64,000 nucleotides of DNA from Foliamicus sp963666765 (GTDB taxonomy: Bacteria > Pseudomonadota > Gammaproteobacteria > Steroidobacterales > Foliamicaceae), in NCBI GenBank assembly GCA_963666765.1, contig OY762933.1:2108001-2172000 (forward strand), in the 5' to 3' direction. Made by a program: the position numbers and the translations under genes. Below are positions 45,732 through 54,511 of the stretch, piece by piece (within the stretch, counting starts at the first letter, position 1; every line of letters starts with the position of its first letter). The notes beneath the pieces were generated by a model. It was not told the DNA's origin, ran no database searches, and was given only the letters and a program-made list of their open reading frames with translations.

Positions 45732-47138
45732 ATGAAGCCCTTCGTATTGATCGTCCTGCTGGCCTTGCCCGCACCGGCCGCCCTGGCTGTACAGTCGGCG
45801 CCGGCCGACGTTGCGGAAGGAAGCCAGGCCTGGTTGAGTGAACAGCGCCGAATCAATCAGCGTTTCGTCGAATTGTTCAGGGAGCGGCGTTATGCGGAAG
45901 GCGAAGAGCTTGGCAGGACCCTGCTGCGCCGGGCCGAAGAGCATTACGGCTTCGACTCGACGGAACTGCTCCCGCCGCTCATCAACCTGGCCACGGTGCA
46001 GCGCGTGCAGGGGCGCTACAGCGATGCGCTTTTTCACTACGAGCGGCACATCGCGATCGTTGAGCGCAAGCTGGGCTACGATGCGCTCGAACTCGTCAAC
46101 CCGCTGCACGGAGTAACCAGGACGTACCTCCGCATGGGCGATTACGAGGCCGCGATCGAGCCGCTGGCCCGCGCATTGCGGGTCACGCATGCGAACTCGG
46201 GAATCTACAGCCTTGAGCAGGGCCCGACGCGCGACCTGCTGAGCGAACTTGCGCTGAGCGAAGGCGACCTGGAACAGGCAAACCTGCACCAGCGGATTCA
46301 GCTACGCGCGCATGAGCGCCGCTATGGCCCCGGGGACCTGCGCATAGTGCCGGCGCTCTACAAGCTGGGTGAATGGTACGAACGCACGCGCCAGACCGGG
46401 TTGCAGCGCCAGGCTTATGCGGCGGCGGACCGCATCATCCAGGCGTCGAGCGGCGAAGACAGCCTCGAACGGGTACAGGCGCTCCGCGGGCAGGCCAGCA
46501 GCTTTGTCAGGGAGTCACGGCGCGAGAAGGCCGAAGAATTTTTCAGGCGTGCCCTGAACATTGTTCGGGCCCATTCAATTCAGGACATCCTGCAGCAGGC
46601 CAAATTGCTGATCGACATCGGCGACACCCTTACGATCTTCAATCGTCAGCCCAAGGCGCAGGAAAATTACCGGGAAGCATGGGAGCTTCTGAGCACGGAC
46701 AATGAAGTGCTGGATATGCGGGCTGAACTTCTGCAACATCCCGTTATCCCGCTCCGCAGCGCAAGGCTTCCGGTGCAGATCCCCCGCGAAATGTCCGATC
46801 CGTCCCGTTACGAGCCGCAGCCACGGGCGGGATCCGTCGTGCTGCAGATGACGATAGAGCCGGATGGCACTGTTTCGGGTGCGAAAGTCATGGAGTCCAA
46901 CCCGTCCGGCATGATCGACGAAATTGTGATGGCCCTGATCAAGGGCGCCAAGTTCCGCCCCCAGATGCGGGATGGCGAGCCCGTGCGGGCGGAGGATGTC
47001 ATCTACCGGCATCGGTTCCGCTGGTACAAGCGGCACGATCCGGAACCGGCCGGGGACACGCCCGCGCCGGCGGAACCGGTGGATGAGGAACGGCCGCTGG
47101 AGGTTCCCGGCGCCACCGCGACCGATACCCGGCCCTAG
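45732..47138 (+). CDS. exported TPR protein with C-terminal TonB-like domain
   Basis: A 468-residue exported protein. The signal peptide is VLIVLLALPAPAALA. About residues 35-330 are TPR-like helical repeats (NLATVQRVQGRYSDALFHYERHIAI, YEAAIEPLARALRV, AEEFFRRALNIV). A TonB C-terminal-like module covers about 365-440 (GSVVLQMTIEPDGTVSGAKVMES, IDEIVMALIKGAKFRP), then an acidic, Pro-rich tail. ATG 45732 is two bases after the msrA stop, so the pair is probably coupled. The TonB-like module suggests periplasmic protein contacts. The specific role is unknown. Its stop codon shares the CTAG at 47135-47138 with the convergent dctP stop. Confidence 0.78.
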   Translation: MKPFVLIVLLALPAPAALAVQSAPADVAEGSQAWLSEQRRINQRFVELFRERRYAEGEELGRTLLRRAEEHYGFDSTELLPPLINLATVQRVQGRYSDALFHYERHIAIVERKLGYDALELVNPLHGVTRTYLRMGDYEAAIEPLARALRVTHANSGIYSLEQGPTRDLLSELALSEGDLEQANLHQRIQLRAHERRYGPGDLRIVPALYKLGEWYERTRQTGLQRQAYAAADRIIQASSGEDSLERVQALRGQASSFVRESRREKAEEFFRRALNIVRAHSIQDILQQAKLLIDIGDTLTIFNRQPKAQENYREAWELLSTDNEVLDMRAELLQHPVIPLRSARLPVQIPREMSDPSRYEPQPRAGSVVLQMTIEPDGTVSGAKVMESNPSGMIDEIVMALIKGAKFRPQMRDGEPVRAEDVIYRHRFRWYKRHDPEPAGDTPAPAEPVDEERPLEVPGATATDTRP

Positions 47139-48178
47139 CGCGCGGCTTGCTGCCGGGCGAACGCAGCCTTTCCCTCGGCGATGGTCTCCAGCACCAGATC
47201 GGCTTGCCCGCCGATGGTTTGCGCCAGTTCGCCGGGTATATGGCCTACTGCCGCCGCCCAGGCCTCGCGTTCCGCGGCATCCGGCCAACGCGGAACGATG
47301 CCGAAATCTGCGGCGTTCTCAAGATCCTGGTTCGCTTCGGCGCGTGTCGAAAGGCGGGATTCTTCAATGCTGGGGTATGCGCCCGCGACCACGCGGCGGT
47401 CAGCTTCGCTCATGCCATCCCACCAGGTCTTGCTGGCAACGATGAGCGACATGCCGAAGCTGTGTCCAGTGAGTGTGAGATGCGGGGCTTCGCCGGAGGT
47501 GCCGGTGCGCACGTACAGGCTCACGGAATTCTCACCTGCCTCGATCAGTCCGGTCTGCAGCGACGGCACGATTTCGCCGAAGCCCAGCGGGATCACGTCG
47601 GCCCCGAATGCCCTGGCGAACTGGCGCGAGGCCTCGCTGGCGGAGACGCGGAATCTTCGCCCGCGCAGGTCTTCGGGCGAAAGGATCGGTGTGACCGAAT
47701 AGATGTGGTGAAAGCCGATTTCGTCCCATGTCAACAGGTGTAGTCCCTGCTCCCCCACCAGGGAACTGAACAGGTCAGTCAGAAAGTTGTCGTAAACGAA
47801 ATCGGCCTCGGCCTCCGACTGGAACAGGAAGGGTGCGTAGAGGACCGCCGTCTCCGGCACGATGGTTGAAGCGACCATCGCGGAAAGGTTGCCGATATGC
47901 ACCCGGTTCCGTTGCAGACCCGACACGATCTGCTCCTCCGAACCGAGCTGCCCGTGAACCAGCATGCGTACCTTGATGCGGCCGCCGGTGCCTTCCTCCA
48001 CGCGGCGCTGAAACCTGAACCATTGCAGTTCGCCGGCCGTATTGGGAAAGGCCGTGCCGGCCGCGGTGATTTCCGTGACCTGCGAATCCGCTTCCTGCTG
48101 CGGCGCTTCGGAGGATGGTCCGCAGCCTGCGGCGATTGCCGCCGCCGCGCAGGTCGCAAATAGCAGATTTGGCCTCAT
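47135..48178 (-). CDS. dctP: TRAP transporter solute receptor (DctP family), lipoprotein
   Basis: A 347-residue solute-binding protein. It is a lipoprotein (AIAAGCGPSSEAP, lipobox AAGC). The DctP fold shows QWFRFQRRVEEGTGGRIKVRMLVHG, GLQRNRVHIGNLSAMVAST, GRRFRVSASEASRQFARAFGADVIPLGFGE, and VPSLQTGLIEAGENSVSLYV. In TRAP systems it delivers carboxylates such as C4-dicarboxylates to the DctQM permease. No dctQ or dctM is nearby; instead it overlaps an MFS transporter gene by four bases (ATGA). It may have been recruited to the MFS carrier or be an orphan. Ligand unknown. Confidence 0.88.
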   Translation of the reverse strand: MRPNLLFATCAAAAIAAGCGPSSEAPQQEADSQVTEITAAGTAFPNTAGELQWFRFQRRVEEGTGGRIKVRMLVHGQLGSEEQIVSGLQRNRVHIGNLSAMVASTIVPETAVLYAPFLFQSEAEADFVYDNFLTDLFSSLVGEQGLHLLTWDEIGFHHIYSVTPILSPEDLRGRRFRVSASEASRQFARAFGADVIPLGFGEIVPSLQTGLIEAGENSVSLYVRTGTSGEAPHLTLTGHSFGMSLIVASKTWWDGMSEADRRVVAGAYPSIEESRLSTRAEANQDLENAADFGIVPRWPDAAEREAWAAAVGHIPGELAQTIGGQADLVLETIAEGKAAFARQQAAR

Positions 48179-49416
48179 GCCCTCTGCCGCCGCATCAGGA
48201 CGAACACGCACAGCACCGCGATGGTGCAGAGCACCATCATTACGGTGAAGCCGGTCGTGAATGAATCGAAAGCGTCGGCGGACCAGGCCAGAAAGACCCC
48301 GCCGATGGAACCTGCGAGGGAGTCGATCAGGAGGAAGATGCCCAGGTACACGCCATAGTTTCGCCCGGCGTAGTACTCGGCGATCATAAGTTGAATCATG
48401 GTGAACGCGCCGGCGTATCCCACGCCGTAAACGATGGCGTAGGCAAGCGGCCAGGTGACCTCGCCGGGGACCGCGAAAAACAGCAGCGCCAGTCCGATTG
48501 CGAGGTTCAGCACGCTGGCCATCATGACCTTCAGCTTGTCGAACTTGTCCGCCAGGTAGCCGAACAGCACCTTCCCGACGACGGCCGCGAAAAAGAAACT
48601 GCTGTAGATCCCCGTGGTGCTCGTGTCGCCGAGCAGCAGCTCCTTGCGGAAGAAAAGCGCCTGGTTGTTGAGCATGGCCACGATGCAGAACCAGAGCGTG
48701 CCGGTGGCGAAAGCCAGCAGGTAGAACACGGGCGAGCGAAGGAGGTTCATCAGCACCGTCCCGAACGGATCGGGCGCCGGACGCGTTTCCGGCTCGGGGT
48801 CGGCCACGCCATCCGCGGCCAGCCCCTTGTCGGCGGGATAATTCCGCACCAGGAAAAGGGTGGGCAGGATCATCATGGCTCCGCCCAGCACCGCCAGCAC
48901 CCAGACCGCCAGCCGCCAGTCCGGCAGGAAGTAATTGACCAGCCAGGGGAAAGCTGCGCCGCCCACGCTGGAGGCCATCATCAGAACGCCGAACGCCAGG
49001 CCGCGGTACCGGACAAACCAGCGCGACAGCAGCATCAGGCTGGGGCTCAGGCCCGACAGCGAGAGCGAGAACGCAAACAGCACGTATAGCGCCATGAGCT
49101 GCCAAAGCTCCTCCACCAGCGGGAACAGGGCCAGCACAAGGGTTATTCCCAGGGTGCCTATCAGCATCAGACGGCGTATGGAATAACGGTCCAGCAGCCA
49201 TCCGGCCACCGGATTCAGGAAGGCAACGAGCGCGAAGAACATGTTGGCCGGTCGCGTAACCTGCTCGTTGGTCCAGCCGAAATCCGTCGCCAGGTTCGGG
49301 AAGATTCGCGGCATCGTGTTGAGGAGGATGCCGTTGGACGCGGCGTAAATCAGAAACAGGCCGACAAGCAACCACCAGCCGTAGAAAATCCGGCCGCGCG
49401 TAGAGACATCCTGCAT
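48175..49416 (-). CDS. MFS transporter, oxalate/formate antiporter-like
   Basis: A 413-residue 12-helix major facilitator. The N-terminal helix carries GRIFYGWWLLVGLFLIYAASNG, the A-motif region is NPVAGWLLDRYSIRRLMLIG, and SRWFVRYRGLAFGVLMMASSVGGAAFPWL is typical of the OFA/monocarboxylate group. The second half has FGYLADKFDKLKVMM. A central acidic loop (DGVADPEPETRPAPD) joins the halves. The start at 49416 has GGGGAGGA upstream and lies two bases after the msrQ stop. Translation is coupled both to msrQ and to the downstream TRAP receptor. Substrate is probably an organic anion, by inference. Confidence 0.85.
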   Translation of the reverse strand: MQDVSTRGRIFYGWWLLVGLFLIYAASNGILLNTMPRIFPNLATDFGWTNEQVTRPANMFFALVAFLNPVAGWLLDRYSIRRLMLIGTLGITLVLALFPLVEELWQLMALYVLFAFSLSLSGLSPSLMLLSRWFVRYRGLAFGVLMMASSVGGAAFPWLVNYFLPDWRLAVWVLAVLGGAMMILPTLFLVRNYPADKGLAADGVADPEPETRPAPDPFGTVLMNLLRSPVFYLLAFATGTLWFCIVAMLNNQALFFRKELLLGDTSTTGIYSSFFFAAVVGKVLFGYLADKFDKLKVMMASVLNLAIGLALLFFAVPGEVTWPLAYAIVYGVGYAGAFTMIQLMIAEYYAGRNYGVYLGIFLLIDSLAGSIGGVFLAWSADAFDSFTTGFTVMMVLCTIAVLCVFVLMRRQRA

Positions 49417-49418
49417 TG

Positions 49419-50024
49419 TTATCCTCCCCGGAACAGCCGGCCCCTTAGGGGCGACCACCAAAAACGTATGCCCAGCAACAGGGCGAGAATGGCGCAATAT
49501 ACCAGCGGCTCGGCCGTGTCGGCCTTGACCTGCCAGAAGAAATGCCAGCAGGCCAGGACGGCGGCCGGGTAAATCAGCCGGTGCAGCCGGTTCCAGCGCC
49601 GTCCCAGGCGCCGCTGCCAGCCCCTGGTGGAGGTGACCGCCAGCGGGATCAGCAGCAGCACCGCCCCCATGCCGACAGTGATGAAGGTTCGCGTGAGCAG
49701 GTCCTCACCCAGGTGGGCAAAATCCAGCTGCAGATCCAGCAGGAAATACGCCAGCGGGTGCAGCGTGCAATAGAAGAAGGCAAAAAGCCCCAGCATCCGG
49801 CGGAAACGGTAAAGCCGCGGCTTCTTCAGCAGGCGCGCCGCCGGCGTGACGCACAGAGTCGCCAGCAGGAGGCGCAACGCCCAGACGCCGAGTTCGTCCT
49901 GAATTTCCTCCGCGGGGTTTGCGCCCAGGCCCGGCTCGACGACTCCGGCGATGCGCAGCACAAGCCAGATCACGGGCGACAGGCAGGCGGCAAACAGCAG
50001 CGGCTTGTAGACCCGCATGTTCAT
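49419..50024 (-). CDS. msrQ: MsrQ haem-binding membrane subunit
   Basis: An inner-membrane flavocytochrome partner that passes electrons to MsrP (formerly YedZ). Its 201 residues form about six helices, with conserved LGVWALRLLLATLCVTPAARLL, RRMLGLFAFFYCTLHPLAYFLLD (haem-ligand histidine), and WNRLHRLIYPAAVLACWHFFWQVK (further histidines). It lies 36 bases downstream of msrP and immediately upstream of an MFS gene. With MsrP it forms the periplasmic methionine sulfoxide repair system. Confidence 0.95.
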   Translation of the reverse strand: MNMRVYKPLLFAACLSPVIWLVLRIAGVVEPGLGANPAEEIQDELGVWALRLLLATLCVTPAARLLKKPRLYRFRRMLGLFAFFYCTLHPLAYFLLDLQLDFAHLGEDLLTRTFITVGMGAVLLLIPLAVTSTRGWQRRLGRRWNRLHRLIYPAAVLACWHFFWQVKADTAEPLVYCAILALLLGIRFWWSPLRGRLFRGG

Positions 50025-50060
50025 TTCAGCGCAGCCCGGCAGGCGCTTGCAGTGGGAGGA

Positions 50061-51029
50061 TCAGTAGTTGCGGCGCAAATCCAGGCCGGAATAAAGCTGC
50101 GCCACCTGCTCGCCGTACCCATTGAACATCTGCGTGGGTATTCGGCGGGCGAAAAGCCCGGAAAAACCCGAGCCGATGCGCCTTTCCGTGGCCTGGCTCC
50201 AGCGGGGGTGGTCCACCTCCGGGTTGACGTTGGCGTAGAAACCGTATTCCCGCGGGGCGGCAATATTCCAGCTGGTGGGTGGGCGGTTCTCCTGCAGCCG
50301 GATGCTCACGATGGACTTGATGCCCTTGAATCCGTACTTCCACGGCACGATGAGGCGCAGGGGCGCGCCGTTCTGGTTCGGCAGGGTGACGCCGTACACG
50401 CCGACCGCCAGCAGCGTCAGGGGATTGGTCGCTTCTTCCATCGTCAGTCCCTCGACGTAGGGCCAGCGGAGCACCCGCCGCCGTTGCCCCGGCATTTCAT
50501 CGGGACGAAATACCGTCTGGAACGCGACGTACTTCGCTCGGGACGTCGGGCGGAAACGCTTGAGCACTTCGCCCAGCGGCACGCCCACCCAGGGAATGAT
50601 CATCGACCAGGCCTCGACGCAGCGCATGCGGTAAACACGCTCTTCGAGCCCGACGCCGGACAGCAGGCCCTCCACGTCGAATTCTCCGGTTACTTCCGCT
50701 TCGCCCTCCACCCGAACGGTCCACGGTTCGGGCCTGAAGGCTCCGGAATTACGGTGCGGGTCGTCCTTGCCGGTCCCGAATTCGTAGTAGTTGTTGTACG
50801 TGGTGATGTCCTCGTAGCCGTTCGGCGGTTCGTCCGTGCTGAAGGGCCCGGGCGTTACGCCGCGCAATTCCTTCTGGGCCGTACCGGTTTCAAGGTGGTC
50901 GGGCGCCGCGCGTGACGTGCCCACAAGGCCCGCCGCAGCGAGCCCGGCGATAACGGAACGGCGATTGAAATAAGTACTTTCGGAGGTAATTTCCGAGCTT
51001 GCTATGTCAGCAGGTTTACGGATCAGCAT
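50061..51029 (-). CDS. msrP: periplasmic methionine sulfoxide reductase, molybdoenzyme MsrP
   Basis: A molybdopterin enzyme that repairs oxidised methionine in envelope proteins (formerly YedY). The 322-residue precursor has a Tat signal (FNRRSVIAGLAAAGLVG). Family motifs include EDITTYNNYYEFGTGKDDP, the molybdenum-ligating cysteine in MRCVEAWSMIIPWVG and LRWPYVEGLTMEEATNPL. NQNGAPLRLIVPWKYGFKGIKSI follows. The first gene of the msrP-msrQ-MFS-dctP unit, it is preceded by hairpin repeat copy 3. Together with msrA nearby it suggests an oxidative-stress repair cluster. Confidence 0.96.
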   Translation of the reverse strand: MLIRKPADIASSEITSESTYFNRRSVIAGLAAAGLVGTSRAAPDHLETGTAQKELRGVTPGPFSTDEPPNGYEDITTYNNYYEFGTGKDDPHRNSGAFRPEPWTVRVEGEAEVTGEFDVEGLLSGVGLEERVYRMRCVEAWSMIIPWVGVPLGEVLKRFRPTSRAKYVAFQTVFRPDEMPGQRRRVLRWPYVEGLTMEEATNPLTLLAVGVYGVTLPNQNGAPLRLIVPWKYGFKGIKSIVSIRLQENRPPTSWNIAAPREYGFYANVNPEVDHPRWSQATERRIGSGFSGLFARRIPTQMFNGYGEQVAQLYSGLDLRRNY

Positions 51030-51053
51030 GCTGCAATACTACCGCAGCCTAAA

Positions 51054-51161
51054 GGCCTGTCCTCTGCCCTGTCCTGCGTGGAGCGTCGGCGACAGGAGTC
51101 GCCGCCGAGCCCCATGGACGGGTTCATGCGTCTCCACGCAGGACAGGGCAGCGGACAGGCC
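51054..51161. repeat. long hairpin repeat, copy 3
   Basis: The arms 51054-51083 and 51132-51161 are 30-base inverted repeats with one mismatch. The 48-base core (starting CGTCGGCGACAGGA and including CCGAGCCCC) resembles the core of copies 1 and 2 loosely. The arms again have their own sequence. Unlike the other two it lies upstream of a gene (msrP), between two same-strand genes. Confidence 0.75.
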
Positions 51162-51252
51162 GAAGGATCGGCAAGACCCAGCCGGCGCGCGCCGGTTGAC
51201 GGGTGAGCGCGATCGCTCGCCAGCCAAAGCCGCGAGCGCATCGCGCTTGAGT

Positions 51253-51298
51253 GAGGGCGTGGACGCCCTCGTTCCCGGGTTGAGGGCGGGACGCCCTC
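51253..51298. repeat. pair of short hairpins between msrP and amtB
   Basis: GAGGGCGT-GG-ACGCCCTC (51253-51270) and GAGGGCG-GGA-CGCCCTC (51282-51298) are perfect hairpins with nearly the same stem. They lie just after the amtB stop codon and could end amtB transcription. No T-run follows on the minus strand. A related stem (GTGAGGGC) occurs at 28.2 kb. Confidence 0.6.
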
Positions 51299-51305
51299 GC
51301 TCCGG

Positions 51306-52589
51306 TTAGCGGATGTAGCCGCGCTCCTCGTGCTGGGTGAGGTCCAGGCCCTCGATTTCGTCTTCCTCGCTTACGCGCAGCGGCGTGATGAGTCCGACGA
51401 CCTTGAGGATGACCCATGTGGCCAGGGCCGTCCAGGCGGCGGTGGCCAGCAGTCCCACAGCCTGTACGCCAAGCTGCGAACCCATGCCCATGCCGTCCGC
51501 ATAGCCCATTCCGCCCAGTCCCGCGCTTACGAACACGGCGCAGAGCAGCAGCCCCAGGGAACCGCCCACTCCGTGAACCGGGAACACGTCCAGGGAATCG
51601 TCGATCACCAGTACGCGCTTGATGATGCGCGTCGCGTAGAAGCACACCACGCCTGCCGCCAGACCGATGATCAGCGCGCCTATCGGCCCGACGAAACCGG
51701 AGGCCGGCGTAATTGTGCCCAGGCCGGCGACCATGCCGGTCACCACACCCAGCACGCTGGGCTTGCCGAACTTGATCCACTCCATCGCCATCCAGCCCAT
51801 GGCGCCTGCCGATGCGCCGACGTGGGTGACCAACAGAGCCATCGCCGCGGCGCCGTCCGCCGCCAGCGCGCTGCCCCCGTTGAAGCCGAACCAGCCGACC
51901 CACAGCATGCCGGCGCCGGCCACCGTCAGCGGCAGGCTATGCGGTGGCATGGGCTTTTGCGGAAAGCCCGTGCGCGGACCCAGCACCATGGCGGCCACCA
52001 GCGCAGCCACGCCCGCGGTCAGGTGCACCACCGCGCCGCCGGCGAAGTCCAGGAAACCCATGTCGGCCAGCCAGCCGCCGCCCCAGACCCAGTGACACAC
52101 CGGAGCGTAAACGAGCAGCGACCACAGTATCGAGAACAGGACCATTGCGGAAAACCGCATGCGCTCGGCAAATCCGCCCACAATCAGTGCGCAGGTGATG
52201 ATGGCGAAAGTCAGCTGGAAAGCGATAAAGATCGTTTCCGGCGCGGTGCCGCTGAGCGAATCGACGGTCACTCCGGCAAGAAACGCGCTGCCGAAGCCTC
52301 CCACCCATTGATTCAGGGCGCCGCCGTTGCTGAACGCCAGACTGTATTGAACGATGACCCAAAGGAAGGTCACGATGCCGGCGATCGTGAAACATTGCAT
52401 CAGCACCGACAACACGTTGCGCCGGCCCACCAGACCGCCGTAAAACAATGCCAGCCCCGGCAGCGTCATGAACAGGACCAGGGCCGTGGAAGTCAGCAAC
52501 CACGCGGTGTCGGCCTTGTCCAGCGTATCGGCGCTCGCCACGCCCGACACCAGCAACCCCGCCACAGCGATCAATATCGCTCTCTTCAT
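51306..52589 (-). CDS. amtB: ammonium transporter
   Basis: An inner-membrane ammonia/ammonium channel of 427 residues with a cleavable signal peptide (ILIAVAGLLVSGVASAD) and about 11 helices. Landmarks are LVLFMTLPGLALFYGGLVGRRNVLS, SLLVYAPVCHWVWGGGWL, the pore histidine in DFAGGAVVHLTAG, LWVGWFGFNGGSAL, and DDSLDVFPVHGVGGSLG with the second pore histidine. AGGGG precedes the start. glnK is 63 bases upstream on the same strand, the standard glnK-amtB operon in which GlnK blocks the channel when nitrogen is plentiful. Confidence 0.97.
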   Translation of the reverse strand: MKRAILIAVAGLLVSGVASADTLDKADTAWLLTSTALVLFMTLPGLALFYGGLVGRRNVLSVLMQCFTIAGIVTFLWVIVQYSLAFSNGGALNQWVGGFGSAFLAGVTVDSLSGTAPETIFIAFQLTFAIITCALIVGGFAERMRFSAMVLFSILWSLLVYAPVCHWVWGGGWLADMGFLDFAGGAVVHLTAGVAALVAAMVLGPRTGFPQKPMPPHSLPLTVAGAGMLWVGWFGFNGGSALAADGAAAMALLVTHVGASAGAMGWMAMEWIKFGKPSVLGVVTGMVAGLGTITPASGFVGPIGALIIGLAAGVVCFYATRIIKRVLVIDDSLDVFPVHGVGGSLGLLLCAVFVSAGLGGMGYADGMGMGSQLGVQAVGLLATAAWTALATWVILKVVGLITPLRVSEEDEIEGLDLTQHEERGYIR

Positions 52590-52652
52590 AGAAAAATCCC
52601 CTTTTGAAGGGACACGCCGGCTGCCCGCCGCGGTCCCGGTAAGCTGCGCCCG

Positions 52653-52991
52653 CTACAGCGCCGAATCACCACTCTCCCCGGTGCGGACCCGGTAGGCCTC
52701 CTCAAGATCCATCACGAAGACTTTGCCGTCCCCCACCTTGCCGGTCTTTCCAGAGTCCATGATGGCCTCCACTACCCGTTCGGCCAACTCGTCGGTGCAT
52801 GCCACCTCGACCTTGGTCTTGGGAATGAAATCCACCATGTATTCGGCGCCCCGATACAGTTCAGTATGGCCACGTTGTCGCCCGAAACCCTGCACCTCGG
52901 ATACGGTCATGCCGTTGATCCCCAGATCGGACAACGTGTTGCGTACATGATCCAGCCGAAACGGCTTAATGATGGCCATTACTAGTTTCAT
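52653..52991 (-). CDS. glnK: nitrogen regulatory protein P-II
   Basis: A 112-residue trimeric PII signal protein, the exact family length. It starts MKLVMAIIKPFRLDHVR. The T-loop is GFGRQRGHTELYRGAEYMVDF with the uridylylation tyrosine in RGAEY, followed by KTKVEVACTDELAERVVEAI and the B-loop region TGKVGDGKVFVMDLEEAYRVRTGE. It binds ATP/ADP and 2-oxoglutarate and controls AmtB, glutamine synthetase adenylylation and NtrB. AAGGAAGG lies before the start. It is named glnK rather than glnB because amtB follows. Confidence 0.96.
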   Translation of the reverse strand: MKLVMAIIKPFRLDHVRNTLSDLGINGMTVSEVQGFGRQRGHTELYRGAEYMVDFIPKTKVEVACTDELAERVVEAIMDSGKTGKVGDGKVFVMDLEEAYRVRTGESGDSAL

Positions 52992-53044
52992 TGAAGCCTT
53001 CCTTTTGGCCTGCCGCGGCAGTGAATTGCCGACCGCAAATTCTA

Positions 53045-54511
53045 TCAATGGCCGGCCAGCGATGTCAAAAGTTGGCCGTGCGCTTCCTCCCCCGGGCCCT
53101 TGGCCGCCAACGGGTGTTCCAGCAGCGCCGCGACGGCCAGCCTGCGGCCGCTGTCGGACAGGACAAAACCGGCGATCGCGGACACGCCGTTGAGGCTCCC
53201 GGTCTTGATGTGCGCCCGGCCGCCGAACGGCAGGTTCCTGTAGGTCCTGGTCAGGGTGCCGTCGCGTCCGGCGATGGGAAGCGAGGCCGCAAGTTCGGCG
53301 AAGCGGGGGCCGCGCCCCGCATGCACCAGCAAGCGGCCGAGGTCGGCAGCGGATATGCGGGAAATGCGCGACAGGCCGGAGCCGTTGTCCAGGATCAGGC
53401 TGGGAAGCTTCAGGCCTTCACCCCGCAGGACCTCGCCGGCCGCACGGCGCGCCTTGTCCAGCGTTGCCGGCGGCCCGAACATCTCCGCGCCCAGCGTCAG
53501 CAGCAACTGCCGCGCCATGACGTTGTTGCTGTGCTTGTTCATGAAACGCACGGCCTGGAAGGCAAATTCCGACTTGAATTCCAGCCAGGGCTCCGCACCG
53601 TCCGGCGCGCTGCCCAGGCGATAGCTGCCCGTGAGCTCGCCGCCGCCTTCCCGCCACAGGGTCGCGAACAGCCCGTGGGCATAGGCCGGGCCGGAGAGCG
53701 CCCGCCGCGAAATCGAATAGCTGTTGCAGCGGCGGCTGTAGGAGCCGTCAAGCTCCACACGGCTGTCGCCTTCGCCGGTGATGCGCACCGCCACGCCCCG
53801 CTGAAATCCGCCGCATCTTCCGCTGCCGAGCCGCAGACGATTGGACAGTTCCAGCCCCGGCAGCGGCGGATCCAGCCGGGCATGGACAAGGCCTCTTGCC
53901 GGGTCCGGCCGCACGATTACCCGGATTGCCTGAAAGTTCATCAGCAGCGCATAGGGCGAGGCGCCGAAGGCGCGGTGCCGGTCGGCCTCAAAACCGGCCA
54001 CCGGAGCATCATCGGCCGGCAGCCACCGGTCGTCCAGCACGAGCGGGCCGTTGATGCGCCGCAGGCCCTTTTGTCTCAGCATTTGCTGCAGCAGCCACAC
54101 GCGCTCCACGACCAGGCGCGGGTCTCCGCGGCCCTCGAGAATCAGCGGCCCGTCAAGCACGCCGTTGCGCAGTTCGCCGCCGAGGAACACCTGCGTGACC
54201 CAGCGGTACTCCGGGCCCAGCCCCTCCAGCACCAGCCAGCCGGTCAGCACCTTGATCACCGATGCGGGCTGCCTGGGGGTGTCCGCGCGGTGGCTCAGCA
54301 GCGGCTCATCCTCGCGGACGTCGCCGACCCACACCGAATAGTTCTCGCGCGGGATGCCGTAGTGTGCGAGGATCCGGTTTACCGCGGCCGGCAGTCCGTC
54401 CTGCGCAAACACTGCCGGCGCACAGCAAAGCAACGCGCCTGCCAGCAGCGCGCGGGCCGCGGGCCTAGCAGCCCGTGACAGAAGCCCCACTGCGTTCGCC
54501 CGGCGATCCAT
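53045..54511 (-). CDS. dacB: D-Ala-D-Ala carboxypeptidase / endopeptidase (PBP4, DacB)
   Basis: A periplasmic S13-family penicillin-binding protein of 488 residues that trims peptidoglycan cross-links. The nucleophile motif is QPASVIKVLTGW (SxxK). KHSNNVMARQLLL gives SxN, with LDNGSGLSRISR and HIKTGSLNGVSAIAGF as KTG. A large insert of the PBP4 type lies between SxxK and SxN. The signal helix is ARALLAGALLCCAPAVFAQ. The only reasonable start, ATG 54511, lies inside a 166-bp MITE, so the first 15 or so residues (MDRRANAVGLLSRAA) are MITE-encoded. The element may also carry the ribosome-binding region. Confidence 0.92.
   Translation of the reverse strand: MDRRANAVGLLSRAARPAARALLAGALLCCAPAVFAQDGLPAAVNRILAHYGIPRENYSVWVGDVREDEPLLSHRADTPRQPASVIKVLTGWLVLEGLGPEYRWVTQVFLGGELRNGVLDGPLILEGRGDPRLVVERVWLLQQMLRQKGLRRINGPLVLDDRWLPADDAPVAGFEADRHRAFGASPYALLMNFQAIRVIVRPDPARGLVHARLDPPLPGLELSNRLRLGSGRCGGFQRGVAVRITGEGDSRVELDGSYSRRCNSYSISRRALSGPAYAHGLFATLWREGGGELTGSYRLGSAPDGAEPWLEFKSEFAFQAVRFMNKHSNNVMARQLLLTLGAEMFGPPATLDKARRAAGEVLRGEGLKLPSLILDNGSGLSRISRISAADLGRLLVHAGRGPRFAELAASLPIAGRDGTLTRTYRNLPFGGRAHIKTGSLNGVSAIAGFVLSDSGRRLAVAALLEHPLAAKGPGEEAHGQLLTSLAGH

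Noticed and set aside
47135..49375. A 746-codon frame suggesting a giant fusion of a transporter and the TRAP receptor
   Set aside because: The first part is an out-of-frame shadow of the MFS gene; the receptor has its own start and lipoprotein signal at 48178.
51253..51298. Paired hairpins considered as a riboswitch upstream of amtB
   Set aside because: They lie after the amtB stop codon, not before its start, and have no conserved aptamer features that I can see.
52991..54478. Plus-strand frame of 495 codons opposite dacB
   Set aside because: Antisense shadow; dacB carries SxxK, SxN and KTG motifs in order on the minus strand.
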